From positions 1 to 64,000 of the forward strand of contig NZ_QUDO01000012.1 of assembly GCF_003477525.1 (NCBI RefSeq): a stretch of DNA of 64,000 nucleotides. The letters are read 5' to 3'. The stretch comes from Ruminococcus sp. AF41-9 (lineage in GTDB: Bacteria; Bacillota; Clostridia; Lachnospirales; Lachnospiraceae). This document shows, piece by piece, positions 1 through 8,289 of this stretch. The notes below the pieces were generated by a model, which ran no database searches, was not told the origin of the DNA, and saw only the letters and a list, made by a program, of their open reading frames with translations. The translations under genes were made by a program, and so were the position numbers. Every line of letters begins with the position of its first letter. The stretch's first letter is position 1.

Positions 1-87
1 AAGCACTTTTTTAATTTATTTTTTCCTTTTCAGAAATCATATCGAATTGTATCTTTATCAGAAACAATTATTCCCGACAGCTCATCT

Positions 88-117
88 AATATACCACCGG
101 AGTTATCCCCTTGTCAA
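88..117 (-). promoter_or_regulatory. Sigma-A-type promoter firing out of the window
   Basis: On the minus strand, TTGACA (112-117) and TATATT (88-93) are separated by 18 bp. Transcription would start near position 81 and run left off the window, so a minus-strand gene presumably begins just beyond base 1. The hexamers are seen directly; the gene is inferred. Confidence 0.6.
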
Positions 118-201
118 CAGTTAATTTCATTATTTTTCAAACTTTTTCTTTTTAAAGATTTCCCGCCTGCGGCGGGAATGACGTAAAGGGGATCTATCTC
201 A

Positions 202-297
202 GTGTGGGAGATGCGCTCTCTGCGGGCGAATTTGCTGGAGGGGCTTAGAATTCCCCCCCTTCTGTATCTGAGCCCGCAGAGAGCGCATCTTCCACAC
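202..297. repeat. Long intergenic inverted repeat (96 bp)
   Basis: Arms at 202-227 and 272-297 are near-perfect reverse complements (26 bp, one mismatch) around a 44-bp centre that holds a smaller GGGG/CCCC pairing. A second short hairpin (TCCCGCC / GGCGGGA) lies at about 171-187. The 1-364 stretch otherwise holds only the outward promoter at 88-117; I see no gene in it. The structure sits 3' of the HAD gene and could form a terminator-like hairpin or be a small mobile palindrome. Confidence 0.6.
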
Positions 298-364
298 GTC
301 CCTCCTGAACCCACTGCTTATTGCTTGCTTCTCACAATTGAAACAGGGGACTTACTCGATTTGG

Positions 365-1033
365 TTAAACTACAATTATCTTATCAAAATACTTCCGCAC
401 ATCCTTCAGCGACTCAAGAACCGCCTCCGCCAGTCCTCTCATCTCCTCCGTTGCCTCCATCAGATCCGGCACCATAATGGGATGCATCCCAGCTGCATGC
501 GCTGCTCTGATTCCATTATACGAATCCTCAATCACATAACACTTCTCAGGCTCTGATCCCAGCCGACTGCACGCCTCCAGAAAAATATCCGGCTCAGGCT
601 TACTGCGCTTCACCTTATCACCGCCAATAATCTGATCAAAATATTCAATCAGTCCACCCTCCGAAAGCTCTTTCCGCACAAGAGCCTCCCGCGTAGAGCT
701 GGCAAGTCCCACCTTAAATTCATGTTCTCTCAGATACCCCAGAAGTTCCTCCACTCCCGGCTTCTTCGCCAGTTTCCCACCAGCAGCACGACTGAAAAAT
801 ATCTCCGCCATCTCCTGCTTATACTCATCATAAGGAAAGTCCTCCCCATAATGCTTCAGAAATATCCCCTTACTGACCACACTGTTCGTCCCCAAACACT
901 CATGACACGCCGCATCAACATTCTCAATCCCATGACGTTCAGCCACCTCCCGCCAGCACTGAAGTACAAGTATTTCCGAATCAAAAATCACTCCGTCCAT
1001 ATCAAATATTACCGTATCAATTCTGCCTGTCAT
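365..1033 (-). CDS. HAD superfamily hydrolase, beta-phosphoglucomutase/phosphatase-like
   Basis: This 222-aa protein is a haloacid-dehalogenase phosphatase of the subfamily with a helical cap, acting on a small phosphorylated metabolite in the cytoplasm. The nucleophile motif DMDGV is at residues 11-15, the second-motif serine/threonine lies in LASST, the conserved lysine lies in RSKPEPD, and the acidic metal-binding motif is IEDSYNGI. All four HAD motifs are present and the length is normal for the family. The true substrate cannot be told from sequence; beta-phosphoglucomutase, sugar phosphatase and phosphoglycolate phosphatase all look alike. It lies 3' of radA on the same strand, 177 bp away, and appears monocistronic. 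Confidence 0.85.
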   Translation of the reverse strand: MTGRIDTVIFDMDGVIFDSEILVLQCWREVAERHGIENVDAACHECLGTNSVVSKGIFLKHYGEDFPYDEYKQEMAEIFFSRAAGGKLAKKPGVEELLGYLREHEFKVGLASSTREALVRKELSEGGLIEYFDQIIGGDKVKRSKPEPDIFLEACSRLGSEPEKCYVIEDSYNGIRAAHAAGMHPIMVPDLMEATEEMRGLAEAVLESLKDVRKYFDKIIVV

Positions 1034-1158
1034 AATTTACTCTTTTCCCTTTCCTGTTCTCTTTCTGTTCTTTTTTCCTCAAAATAATATTTATGGATAA
1101 CCTTCTACTGCGCACAGCCAGTAAAAAATTATCCATGTAGTTAATTTTCCAAAATAAC

Positions 1159-1208
1159 CTGAGAGAGTAATAATTTCCAAACGCAATTTTCAAAATATAC
1201 TCTCTCAG
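1159..1208 (-). terminator. Inverted repeat 3' of radA, possible terminator
   Basis: An 11-bp perfect stem (CTGAGAGAGTA / TACTCTCTCAG) lies two bases beyond the radA stop codon. On the minus strand it is followed by GTTATTTTGG, a weak U-tract. The loop is long (28 nt), so its role as an intrinsic terminator is only tentative. Confidence 0.4.
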
Positions 1209-1210
1209 CC

Positions 1211-2596
1211 TTATTTTCTCATAATATAACTGATCGCATCCCGAATCTGCGACACATAAACCAGATTGATTCCCTCAACCTTGCCAACTGATGACCTGCA
1301 CACCTCCGGAAGCATCACCGTCTCAAACCCCAACTTCTTCGCCTCCTGCACACGCTGTCCTGCCATACTCACAGCACGGATCTCACCACTGAGGCCAATC
1401 TCGCCAAACACCATCACATGATCCGGAATCACAATATCCTTCGCACTCGAAACAATCGCCAGACAAATACCCAGATCGATCGCCGGTTCCGTCATCTTCA
1501 TACCACCTGCAATATTCACATACGCATCCGAAGCAGCCAGATGGATTCCAACTTTCTTCTCCAGAACCGCCATCAGCAGATTCACCCTGTTAAAATCCGT
1601 TCCTACCGCAGTACGCCTCGGAATCCCGAAATTACTCTGGCACACAAGTGCCTGAATCTCCACCAGGATCGGCCGCGTCCCCTCCATCGAACACGCAACC
1701 ACAGACCCCGACGCATCCTCCGGTCTTCCATTCAGCAGAAACTCCGAAGGATTCTTCACTTCCTCAAGTCCCGAATTACACATCTCAAACACACCAATCT
1801 CATTGGTAGAACCAAAACGATTCTTCACAGCCCGCAGAATACGATAAGAAGCATGTCGGTCCCCTTCAAAATAAAGAACCGTATCCACCATATGCTCCAG
1901 AACCCTCGGGCCTGCCACATTTCCCTCTTTCGTCACATGACCAACGATAAAAATGGACACACCCATCCCCTTTGCAATCTGCATCAGGATATTCGTAGAT
2001 TCCCTTACCTGTGAGACACTTCCCGGCGCAGAGCTGACATCCTCATGAAACATCGTCTGAATCGAGTCGATCACAACCACATCCGGCTTCTTCCGTTCGA
2101 TCACCTCACGGATCACTTCCAGATTCGTCTCACACAGAAGCTGCATCTTCTCATTAAATTCCCCGATCCGGTTCGCCCTCAGCTTAATCTGCCTCAGAGA
2201 CTCCTCTCCGGAAATATAAAGAACCGAAACCTGTTTCTGTGCCAGATTCCTGCACACCTGCAACAGCAGCGTAGATTTACCAATTCCGGGATCTCCGCCC
2301 ACTAAAACAAGAGAGCCGGGGACGATACCGCCACCCAGCACCCTGTCAAGTTCGCCAATTTGAGTTGTCTGCCGTTCATCTTCAGACAGGCTGATATCCT
2401 TAAGGATTACCGGCTCCTGTCTTTTCTCTGATGAATTTATCATGCCGGAAGCGGAAGATTTCTTAGCAGCTTTGGCGGAGACAGTCTCCTCCACAAACGT
2501 ATTCCACGATTTGCAGCCCGGACACTGCCCCATCCACTTCGCTGATTCATATCCACATTCCTGACAAAAATATACAGTCTTCTTATTTTTTAGCAT
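1211..2596 (-). CDS. radA: DNA repair protein RadA
   Basis: RadA (Sms) is a RecA-like ATPase that drives branch migration of recombination intermediates during DNA repair. The 461-aa protein is full length. A four-cysteine zinc finger lies at residues 11-28 (CQEC...CPGC), the Walker A motif GDPGIGKST at about 101-109, the RadA-specific KNRFG motif at 258-262, and a Lon-protease-like C-terminal domain follows. Its ATG overlaps the stop of the upstream small gene by 7 bp, so the two are probably translationally coupled. The arrangement downstream of clpC resembles the clpC-radA neighbourhood of Bacillus, here with one small gene in between. Confidence 0.97.
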   Translation of the reverse strand: MLKNKKTVYFCQECGYESAKWMGQCPGCKSWNTFVEETVSAKAAKKSSASGMINSSEKRQEPVILKDISLSEDERQTTQIGELDRVLGGGIVPGSLVLVGGDPGIGKSTLLLQVCRNLAQKQVSVLYISGEESLRQIKLRANRIGEFNEKMQLLCETNLEVIREVIERKKPDVVVIDSIQTMFHEDVSSAPGSVSQVRESTNILMQIAKGMGVSIFIVGHVTKEGNVAGPRVLEHMVDTVLYFEGDRHASYRILRAVKNRFGSTNEIGVFEMCNSGLEEVKNPSEFLLNGRPEDASGSVVACSMEGTRPILVEIQALVCQSNFGIPRRTAVGTDFNRVNLLMAVLEKKVGIHLAASDAYVNIAGGMKMTEPAIDLGICLAIVSSAKDIVIPDHVMVFGEIGLSGEIRAVSMAGQRVQEAKKLGFETVMLPEVCRSSVGKVEGINLVYVSQIRDAISYIMRK

Positions 2597-3003
2597 TTTA
2601 CAATCTTTACTTCTACTCTTGCAGCATTTCCAAGTTCCACGCTGAAGGAAAGCTTGCCGCCCAGGTTAGTTTTCATTTTTCCTGTGCTTGCCTGCTCAAT
2701 AAACACTTCATACTCTGTATCTGGTTCCATTTCCACAGTGATCTGTGCATCTTCCGGTCCCTCTACATGGAAATCCATCTGATCCCCATTCTGAGTAAGA
2801 TCAAATACTGCTGTACCCGGAACTGATTCGTAAACGAACATTCCGTTTCTTTCGAGCTTGGTAATCTCCTTAAAAGTTTTTACTTTATACATATCACCCT
2901 GATGCTGATAATCTGATAATTTAGATTTCTGAGCAAGCTCATAATCACCAAAGCTGATTGCTCCATTCTCTTCTGTGCGGATTAATTCTTTTACTACTGC
3001 CAT
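2590..3003 (-). CDS. Small conserved protein of the type often labelled 'endosialidase'
   Basis: This 137-aa protein resembles Lachnospiraceae proteins automatically named endosialidase, but I see no sialidase motif and would not assign that activity. The N-terminal part is charged; the C-terminal half is rich in beta-strand-like stretches. I chose the ATG at 3003 because AGGAGG lies 10 bp upstream; a longer in-frame reading starting with GTG at 3102 has no ribosome-binding site and begins almost at the predicted transcription start. It overlaps radA by 7 bp and shares the promoter at 3117-3145. Function is unknown; the tight linkage to radA suggests co-expression only. Confidence 0.75.
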   Translation of the reverse strand: MAVVKELIRTEENGAISFGDYELAQKSKLSDYQHQGDMYKVKTFKEITKLERNGMFVYESVPGTAVFDLTQNGDQMDFHVEGPEDAQITVEMEPDTEYEVFIEQASTGKMKTNLGGKLSFSVELGNAARVEVKIVKC

Positions 3004-3116
3004 TTCCTTCTGTCCTCCTAAGACTCTTTTGTTTATCTGTTCGCCGGTCATTTTATCCGGCTTTTTCGATATCAGAGACAAAATTTCTTTTTTCTCTGAC
3101 ACCGTTTGATGTGTGT

Positions 3117-3145
3117 ATTATATAATAAATCCACGTTTTTGACCA
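3117..3145 (-). promoter_or_regulatory. Promoter of the small gene-radA transcript
   Basis: TGGTCA (3140-3145) and a consensus TATAAT (3117-3122) are 17 bp apart on the minus strand. Transcription would start near 3110, giving a 5' leader of about 105 nt before the start codon at 3003. Confidence 0.6.
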
Positions 3146-3217
3146 GTCTCCTGCCGGTTTTTTTATACTCTTTTCACAATTTAACCGAATAACTGTGAAG
3201 CAATTATTCAGTTATGA

Positions 3218-3256
3218 GCAAGCAGCAAAGCGGATGCTTTTATCCACTTAACTTGC
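3218..3256. repeat. GGATAAAAGCATCC-type palindromic element, copy 1
   Basis: On the minus strand the core GTGGATAAAAGCATCCGC is enclosed by outer arms GCAAG and CTTGC. The element starts six bases past the clpC stop. Similar cores occur at 54199-54236 and, degenerate, near 39211. A second short hairpin (ATAACTG / CAGTTAT) lies at about 3189-3214. Confidence 0.6.
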
Positions 3257-3261
3257 CACCA

Positions 3262-5717
3262 TTATTTCACAGCAAAAACAATCTCATCCTTATGCAGTTT
3301 CACCTGCACCTTATCCCCGCGTTTGATCTTTCCTTCCAGAATCTCGTTTGCCAGTGCATCCTCAATCCTGCTCTGGATTGCGCGGCGCAGAGGTCTTGCT
3401 CCATACTTGTTGTCAGAGCCTTTTTCCGCAATGAAATCCTTCACTGCATTTGTCACAGTAAGCTGAATATCCATCTGCTCCTGGCAACGTTTCTCCAGTG
3501 TCTTAAGAAGCAGGGTAACAATTTTACGGATTTCCTCTTTATTTAATACATGGAATACCATGATGTCATCAATACGGTTCAGAAACTCCGGTTTGAAAAT
3601 ACGGCGGACTTCTTCCATCACTCCGCCCTTCATTCTCTCATAATCCTTCTTCTCGTCATTATTCGACATAAATCCAAGTCGCTTCGGCTCCATGATTGCC
3701 TGCGCTCCTGCATTGGAGGTCATGATAATGATCGTCTGTTTAAAATCAACCTTTCTTCCCTGTGCATCTGTGATATGTCCGTCATCCAGCACCTGTAAAA
3801 GAATATTAAACACATCCGGATGTGCTTTCTCAATCTCATCAAACAAAAGCACACTGTAAGGATTTCTGCGTACCTTCTCACTGAGCTGTCCGCCTTCCTC
3901 ATATCCGACATATCCCGGAGGAGAACCAATGAGTTTGGATACACTGTGTTTCTCCATATATTCGGACATATCTACACGGATCATGGCCTGTTCACTGCCA
4001 AATACTGCTTCTGCCAGTGCTTTGGAAAGTTCCGTTTTTCCCACACCTGTCGGTCCCAGGAAAAGGAAAGAACCAATCGGACGGTTTGGATCTTTGAGTC
4101 CGACTCTTCCTCTTTTGACTGCCTGAGCTACGGCTTTTACAGCCTCATCCTGCCCGATCACGCGCTTATGAAGTTCTTTTTCCAGACGTGCAAGACGTTT
4201 GGTTTCTCCCTCTGTCAGACGTTGAAGTGGAATCTTGGTCCAGTCAGAGATTGTCTCTGCGATGGCAGCTTCGTCCACAGTAAGTTTCTTTCTTTTATTT
4301 CTACGCTCTGTTTTCAGGCGGATTTTCTCCATCTCTGCTTCTACTTCAAGCTGGCGCGCCTGTGCCTTTTTCGCGCGTTCAAGGTCTGCTGTTTTTACTG
4401 CTTCTTCTTTTTCCTGACGGATCTCATTTAATTCCAGTTCATATGCTTCCATCTCCGGCGCAGACTGATAACCCGCAAGCTGAACCTTTGATGCAGCTCG
4501 TCAATGATATCAATGGCTTTATCCGGAAGGAATCGGTCATTGATATAACGCTGTGACATTTTTACTGCTGCCTCCAGTGCCGCATCCTCGATCACAACTC
4601 CGTGGTGTTTCTCATAATACGGACGAAGTCCTTTCAGAATCTCCAGAGTCTCCTCTGCGGACGGTTCCTCCACAGTTACAGGCTGGAATCTTCTCTCCAG
4701 TGCCGCATCTTTCTCAATATGCTTGCGGTACTCTTCCAGTGTGGTTGCTCCGATAAGCTGAATCTCTCCTCTGGAAAGGGATGGTTTCAGAATATTCGAT
4801 GCATCCAGTGCACCTTCCGCGCCACCGGCACCGATAATGGTATGGATCTCATCAATAAACAGAAGGATTCCCTGATGTTCCCGTACTTCCTGAATTACAT
4901 TCTTAATACGTTCCTCAAATTCTCCTCTGTACTTGCTTCCTGCCACCATGCCGGAAAGATCCAATACCACCAGACGTTTGTCTTTTACCGTATCCGGCAC
5001 CATACCCATTACGATCCTCTGCGCAAGCCCTTCTGCGATAGCAGTTTTTCCTACCCCTGGTTCTCCTACAAGGCAAGGATTGTTCTTCGTTCTTCTGCTT
5101 AAAATCTGGATCAGGCGTGTGATTTCTTTTTCACGTCCCACTACAGGATCCAGTTTGCCCTCTGCTGCGAGCTGTGTCAGATCACGACTGTACTGATCCA
5201 GAGTCGGGGTCATTGTTGTCTTCTGGTTTCGGGCACTTCTGGCATACTGAAATTCCTCAGCAATGGTATCATTGTCAAATCCCATGGCTGTCAGGATCGC
5301 AGAAAACAGTTTCTGAATATTTACGCCCATGGTAAATAAAAGTCTGGTTGCGACACAATCTGTCTCTTTCAGAAGTGCAAGAAGGATATGTTCTGTTCCG
5401 CATACACTGTCCATGCTCTGTGCATCTTCCTGTGCCTGCTCCAGAATCCTTCTTGATCTCGGACTGTATTCCGGTTCTTTTGGCTCTTTTACGGCAACTT
5501 CTCCCTGCGCAGGTGCAATTAACTGGCTGATCAGTTCCATGAGTTTTTCTTCTTCTACATGAAACTCTTCCAGCACCTTGCCCGCCGTACCTTCCGGCTC
5601 TTTCAAAAGACCTGCCAGAAGATGTTCTGTGCCAATATAACTGTGTCCGCAGGATCTGGCCGTTGTCTTTGCCAGTTTTAAAGCATTTTCTGCCTGTCTG
5701 GTAAATTGTCTCTCCAT
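3262..5717 (-). pseudogene. clpC: ATP-dependent Clp protease ATPase subunit ClpC, interrupted by a one-base frameshift
   Basis: ClpC is the AAA+ unfoldase that feeds proteins to ClpP. Read with one base restored, the gene encodes 818 aa, the normal ClpC length. The N-terminal Clp repeat domain is at residues 1-145, the first Walker A (GEPGVGKT) at 218-225, and the second (GPTGVGKT) at about 555-562. The reading frame breaks after ...KAIDIIDE (residue about 407): GAGCTGCA is present where GAGGCTGCA would give DEAASKV and carry on into the middle domain. The missing base lies next to position 4497. As written the sequence makes a 429-aa N-terminal half and leaves a 396-aa C-terminal half starting at an internal Met (4452). 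Both halves are otherwise well conserved, so a consensus error or a very recent mutation is likely. It follows the GntR gene by 57 bp. Confidence 0.92.
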
Positions 5718-5774
5718 GTTGTCTCCTTAAAATATCTTTATTTATGATTCTGCGTAAACAAAAGGATTTTTCAG

Positions 5775-6164
5775 TCAATCCTGTCTGTTTTCAATATAGT
5801 CATAGTCATCAAAAATTTCATCAATCAACTGATGAACCTCGTCTCTGGTTACATTTTTACAGCAGCTTTTCGCCAGTGCGACCATAAGGTTCTCCTTCAG
5901 TTCTTCCAGTGCTTTCCGCTTGTTTACGTCAATGGAAATCACTGCACCACGTCTGCGGTCGATCGTGACAAAGCCCTCCTGTCTCAGAAGTGAATAGGCT
6001 TTATTGACGGTGTGCATATTAATTCCTACCGTATCTGCAAGCTGTCTCACAGAAGGCAGTGTATCACCTTCCCGGAGTCTTGATGTGGCGATTCCCATGA
6101 TAATCTGATTGGTAAGCTGGATGTAAATTGCTTCATCACTGCTGAAATCAATTTCAATCATCAT
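5775..6164 (-). CDS. GntR family (YtrA-like) transcriptional regulator
   Basis: This 129-aa protein has an N-terminal GntR winged helix (residues about 10-80, with LPSVRQLADTVGINMHTVNKAYSLL as the helix-turn-helix region) and a short C-terminal helical tail, as in the YtrA subfamily that lacks a large effector domain. The start at 6164 is set by AAGGAGG 9 bp upstream; an in-frame extension to 6257 would overlap the promoter. It is the first gene of the clpC unit, where many Firmicutes carry ctsR-mcsA-mcsB instead. The palindrome TGTGTTACACA in its own promoter suggests autoregulation and therefore control of clpC; this is inference. Confidence 0.88.
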   Translation of the reverse strand: MMIEIDFSSDEAIYIQLTNQIIMGIATSRLREGDTLPSVRQLADTVGINMHTVNKAYSLLRQEGFVTIDRRRGAVISIDVNKRKALEELKENLMVALAKSCCKNVTRDEVHQLIDEIFDDYDYIENRQD

Positions 6165-6183
6165 ACGCACGTTCCTCCTTATT

Positions 6184-6194
6184 TGTGTTACACA
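6184..6194. promoter_or_regulatory. Candidate GntR operator (TGTGTTACACA)
   Basis: A perfect 5+1+5 palindrome lies between the -10 box and the ribosome-binding site of the GntR gene, covering the expected transcription start. This is a typical place for an autorepressor site. Confidence 0.5.
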
Positions 6195-6195
6195 T

Positions 6196-6224
6196 ATACT
6201 AGCACATGCCAGCTTTTTTTGCAA
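6196..6224 (-). promoter_or_regulatory. Promoter of the gntR-clpC operon
   Basis: TTGCAA (6219-6224) and TAGTAT (6196-6201) are separated by exactly 17 bp on the minus strand, directly upstream of the palindrome and AAGGAGG. No CtsR heptad repeat or CIRCE element is visible here. The rest of the 6165-6502 gap holds only this promoter region and the sseB terminator. Confidence 0.65.
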
Positions 6225-6397
6225 TTCCAAAATGTATAACAGCAAATCTGTTACCATCCTGATTGTATCTCACGAAATATATTATCATTAAGAACAAAAA
6301 ACCCAAAAACCGGGTGATTCAAAAACAGAACTCCTGTCGAAAAACTTTTTTTGTATCATCGGGGCACTGCACAACACTTTCCTAAATAATAAAACAA

Positions 6398-6432
6398 GAT
6401 GCACGTTATGCCTTTTTTACATAACATGCATC
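6398..6432 (-). terminator. Terminator of the alkD-sseB unit
   Basis: A 13-bp stem (GATGCATGTTATG / CATAACGTGCATC, one G-U pair) with a 9-nt loop is followed on the minus strand by TTGTTTTATTA. It lies 70 bp past the sseB stop codon. Confidence 0.65.
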
Positions 6433-6502
6433 CTGTATTTTCTAAAACTCTGAGACTTATCTGTAAACCTGTTTACATCTTACAGACTTGCCTGCATCTT
6501 AT

Positions 6503-7273
6503 TTATTTAATCCCGATGATCTTATTAAGCTGTTCTTTGTTCAGAACAAGATTGAATCCTAACGGATTGATAACATAAGCAGTTGCTCTCTCGATCATCA
6601 GTTCCGGAAGTTTGGCAAGCGGTACTTTTGCGATACGGAGTTTCTGGCCTCTTGTAAATTTCTCCAGTTCCATTACGTCTGTGAATACAGGCTGAAGGAT
6701 TTCTTCTTTCTTGTTCTTCAGGTATGGAATGTTGATCTTCTTCGGATCTTCCGGATCTACATTCATCGCGATCAGATATTCAGATTTTCTTAAGTTTACG
6801 ATCAGTTCCTCTTCCAGTTCGCGGAGATTACCATGCTGGTCTTTCTCTACCGGGCGGCGGAGTTCCTGCATGAAGTAAATTCCGGAAAGTTCCAGTGTCG
6901 GGTTGAGAAGTGGTCTCTTTGCAGGCTCGATCTGGCTCATATCTGCCTGTTTTGCAATATTTGCAAGGTCAACTTCTACCTGATCTTCTCCGTCTACCCA
7001 CACAACTGTATTGACACCGATTGCATAGAAAGTTCCGTATAATCTCGGATAATCTTTCTTGGAAAATTTCATTCCCATCAGAAGGATTTTCTCTTCTACC
7101 AGTTTCTTACCGAATGCTTTGATCCCTTCTTCTGTGGAAAAGATCCATGCCTGGTCATTATAGGTTTCTTCATCGCATCTTACATATGGCAGTTTGGTTG
7201 CCTGTGCGTATGCTACATATACCGTCTCTCTGGTCTGTAATTCCTTGATTGCTTCTTCTTTGCTGATTCCCAT
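6503..7273 (-). CDS. SseB family protein
   Basis: The 256-aa protein matches the SseB (enhanced serine sensitivity) fold, present here twice: an N-terminal domain (residues about 10-120, with VYVAYAQATKLPYV and an IDVDTRKL-like VWVDGEDQVEVD region) and a C-terminal SseB-like half after the linker around residue 130. The biochemical role of SseB proteins is poorly defined. No signal peptide or membrane segment is present, so it is cytoplasmic. It starts 5 bp after alkD with AGAGAGGAT as ribosome-binding site, so the two form one transcript. Confidence 0.75.
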   Translation of the reverse strand: MGISKEEAIKELQTRETVYVAYAQATKLPYVRCDEETYNDQAWIFSTEEGIKAFGKKLVEEKILLMGMKFSKKDYPRLYGTFYAIGVNTVVWVDGEDQVEVDLANIAKQADMSQIEPAKRPLLNPTLELSGIYFMQELRRPVEKDQHGNLRELEEELIVNLRKSEYLIAMNVDPEDPKKINIPYLKNKKEEILQPVFTDVMELEKFTRGQKLRIAKVPLAKLPELMIERATAYVINPLGFNLVLNKEQLNKIIGIK

Positions 7274-7278
7274 TGTTT

Positions 7279-8001
7279 TTATCCTCTCTGTCTCATTTCT
7301 TTTATGATCTTTTTCATTTCTTTATCTACACGATAAGATTCCACGATCTTCTGCAATGATTTCTTATATGTAAATTCATCCAGTCCGTGACTGCCCCTCA
7401 GATATTCCATCATCTCCTGTGGAAACGCTGCGAAATATACAGATATCGCCCATGCAACAGCCATCTTCGTATAATAGCCCTGCTGTGTGATACTCTCCAG
7501 CCGTCTGATACTTTCTTCCAGATACTCTGGTTTCACAAAATGTCCCAGAAGCATCACTGCTGCAAATCTGGCTTCATATTCCTTCTCAGAAGTAAGATAC
7601 GGTTCTATAAACTCCCAGTATTCCTGCGGATATTTATCTGCATCCTTCAGGGTACTGCAAAAACAGTCACATACGCCCCAGCTATTAATATCCGGAACAA
7701 ATTTTCTCACATATTTGAGGCGTTCTTCACAGTCCATCCTGGCATATGCCACAACCAGTCCCCGCAGCATGGTTTCCTCATACCACTGGTCATCTGCCTG
7801 TTCAAACCAGTCCTTCCACGCCTGCGCCGCAAGCTGCTTTGCAAACTTTCTCAGAATCGGAAGACGGACTCCCATGATATTCTCTGTCCCTGGCAGAAGT
7901 TTACTGTGAAATTCCCGATACTCCGGATCCTGATTCTCTTTCAGGAACTGTCGCACCTGCTCCACGGTAACCGGAATCTTTTTTTCATCTTCTTTGTTCA
8001 T
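7279..8001 (-). CDS. DNA alkylation repair protein (AlkD-like HEAT-repeat glycosylase)
   Basis: This 240-aa all-helical protein belongs to the AlkD family, which removes alkylated bases using HEAT-like repeats. Family hallmarks are GVRLPILRKFAKQL near the N-terminus, the WGVCDCFCSTL segment in the middle, and the AVAWAISVYF stretch near residue 190. The ATG at 8001 was chosen because AGGAG lies 8 bp upstream; a longer reading to 8112 would run into an intergenic palindrome. It is co-transcribed with sseB. Confidence 0.85.
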   Translation of the reverse strand: MNKEDEKKIPVTVEQVRQFLKENQDPEYREFHSKLLPGTENIMGVRLPILRKFAKQLAAQAWKDWFEQADDQWYEETMLRGLVVAYARMDCEERLKYVRKFVPDINSWGVCDCFCSTLKDADKYPQEYWEFIEPYLTSEKEYEARFAAVMLLGHFVKPEYLEESIRRLESITQQGYYTKMAVAWAISVYFAAFPQEMMEYLRGSHGLDEFTYKKSLQKIVESYRVDKEMKKIIKEMRQRG

Positions 8002-8062
8002 ATCATTTTCTCCTGACCGTCTTATTTTATAACAAATTGCACAAAAAGTAAAGGAAATCAGG

Positions 8063-8201
8063 CATAAAAATTCCCACAGTTGTCCATACCGTTCCTGTGC
8101 ACTCCACTGCACGGAATAAACAGGAACCTGTCTCTGGTTTCTGCCCGTACATTTCTGCGCAGACCTACCTGTAATATGGACTCTGTGGGAAAATTTTTAT
8201 G
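8063..8201. repeat. Intergenic inverted-repeat element between alkD and purD
   Basis: Arms at 8063-8088 and 8175-8201 (CATAAAAATT..CCCACAG..TCCATA and its complement) pair over about 25 bp with small bulges. Inside lies a nested palindrome GTTCCTGT / ACAGGAAC (about 8091-8127) similar to the pyrC leader hairpin. No ORF or T-tract supports a gene or a simple terminator here. Confidence 0.5.
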
Positions 8202-8289
8202 TTCTGCTTATCAGCAAATATTTATCATCTGTTCTATCTGATCTATACTGTTCAGACCGCGCCGCATAAGCAAAAATGTATTTTCAGAT

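Noticed and set aside
3130..3146. Possible CtsR heptad (GGTCAAAAA) at the radA promoter
   Set aside because: Only one half-site is visible; the CtsR operator needs a direct heptad repeat.
5275..5778. 167-aa reading frame opposite the clpC frame on the same strand
   Set aside because: It is an out-of-frame shadow of the clpC 5' end with no family resemblance.
6350..6440. Small RNA gene between gntR and sseB
   Set aside because: The hairpin there is well explained as the sseB terminator and no promoter precedes it.
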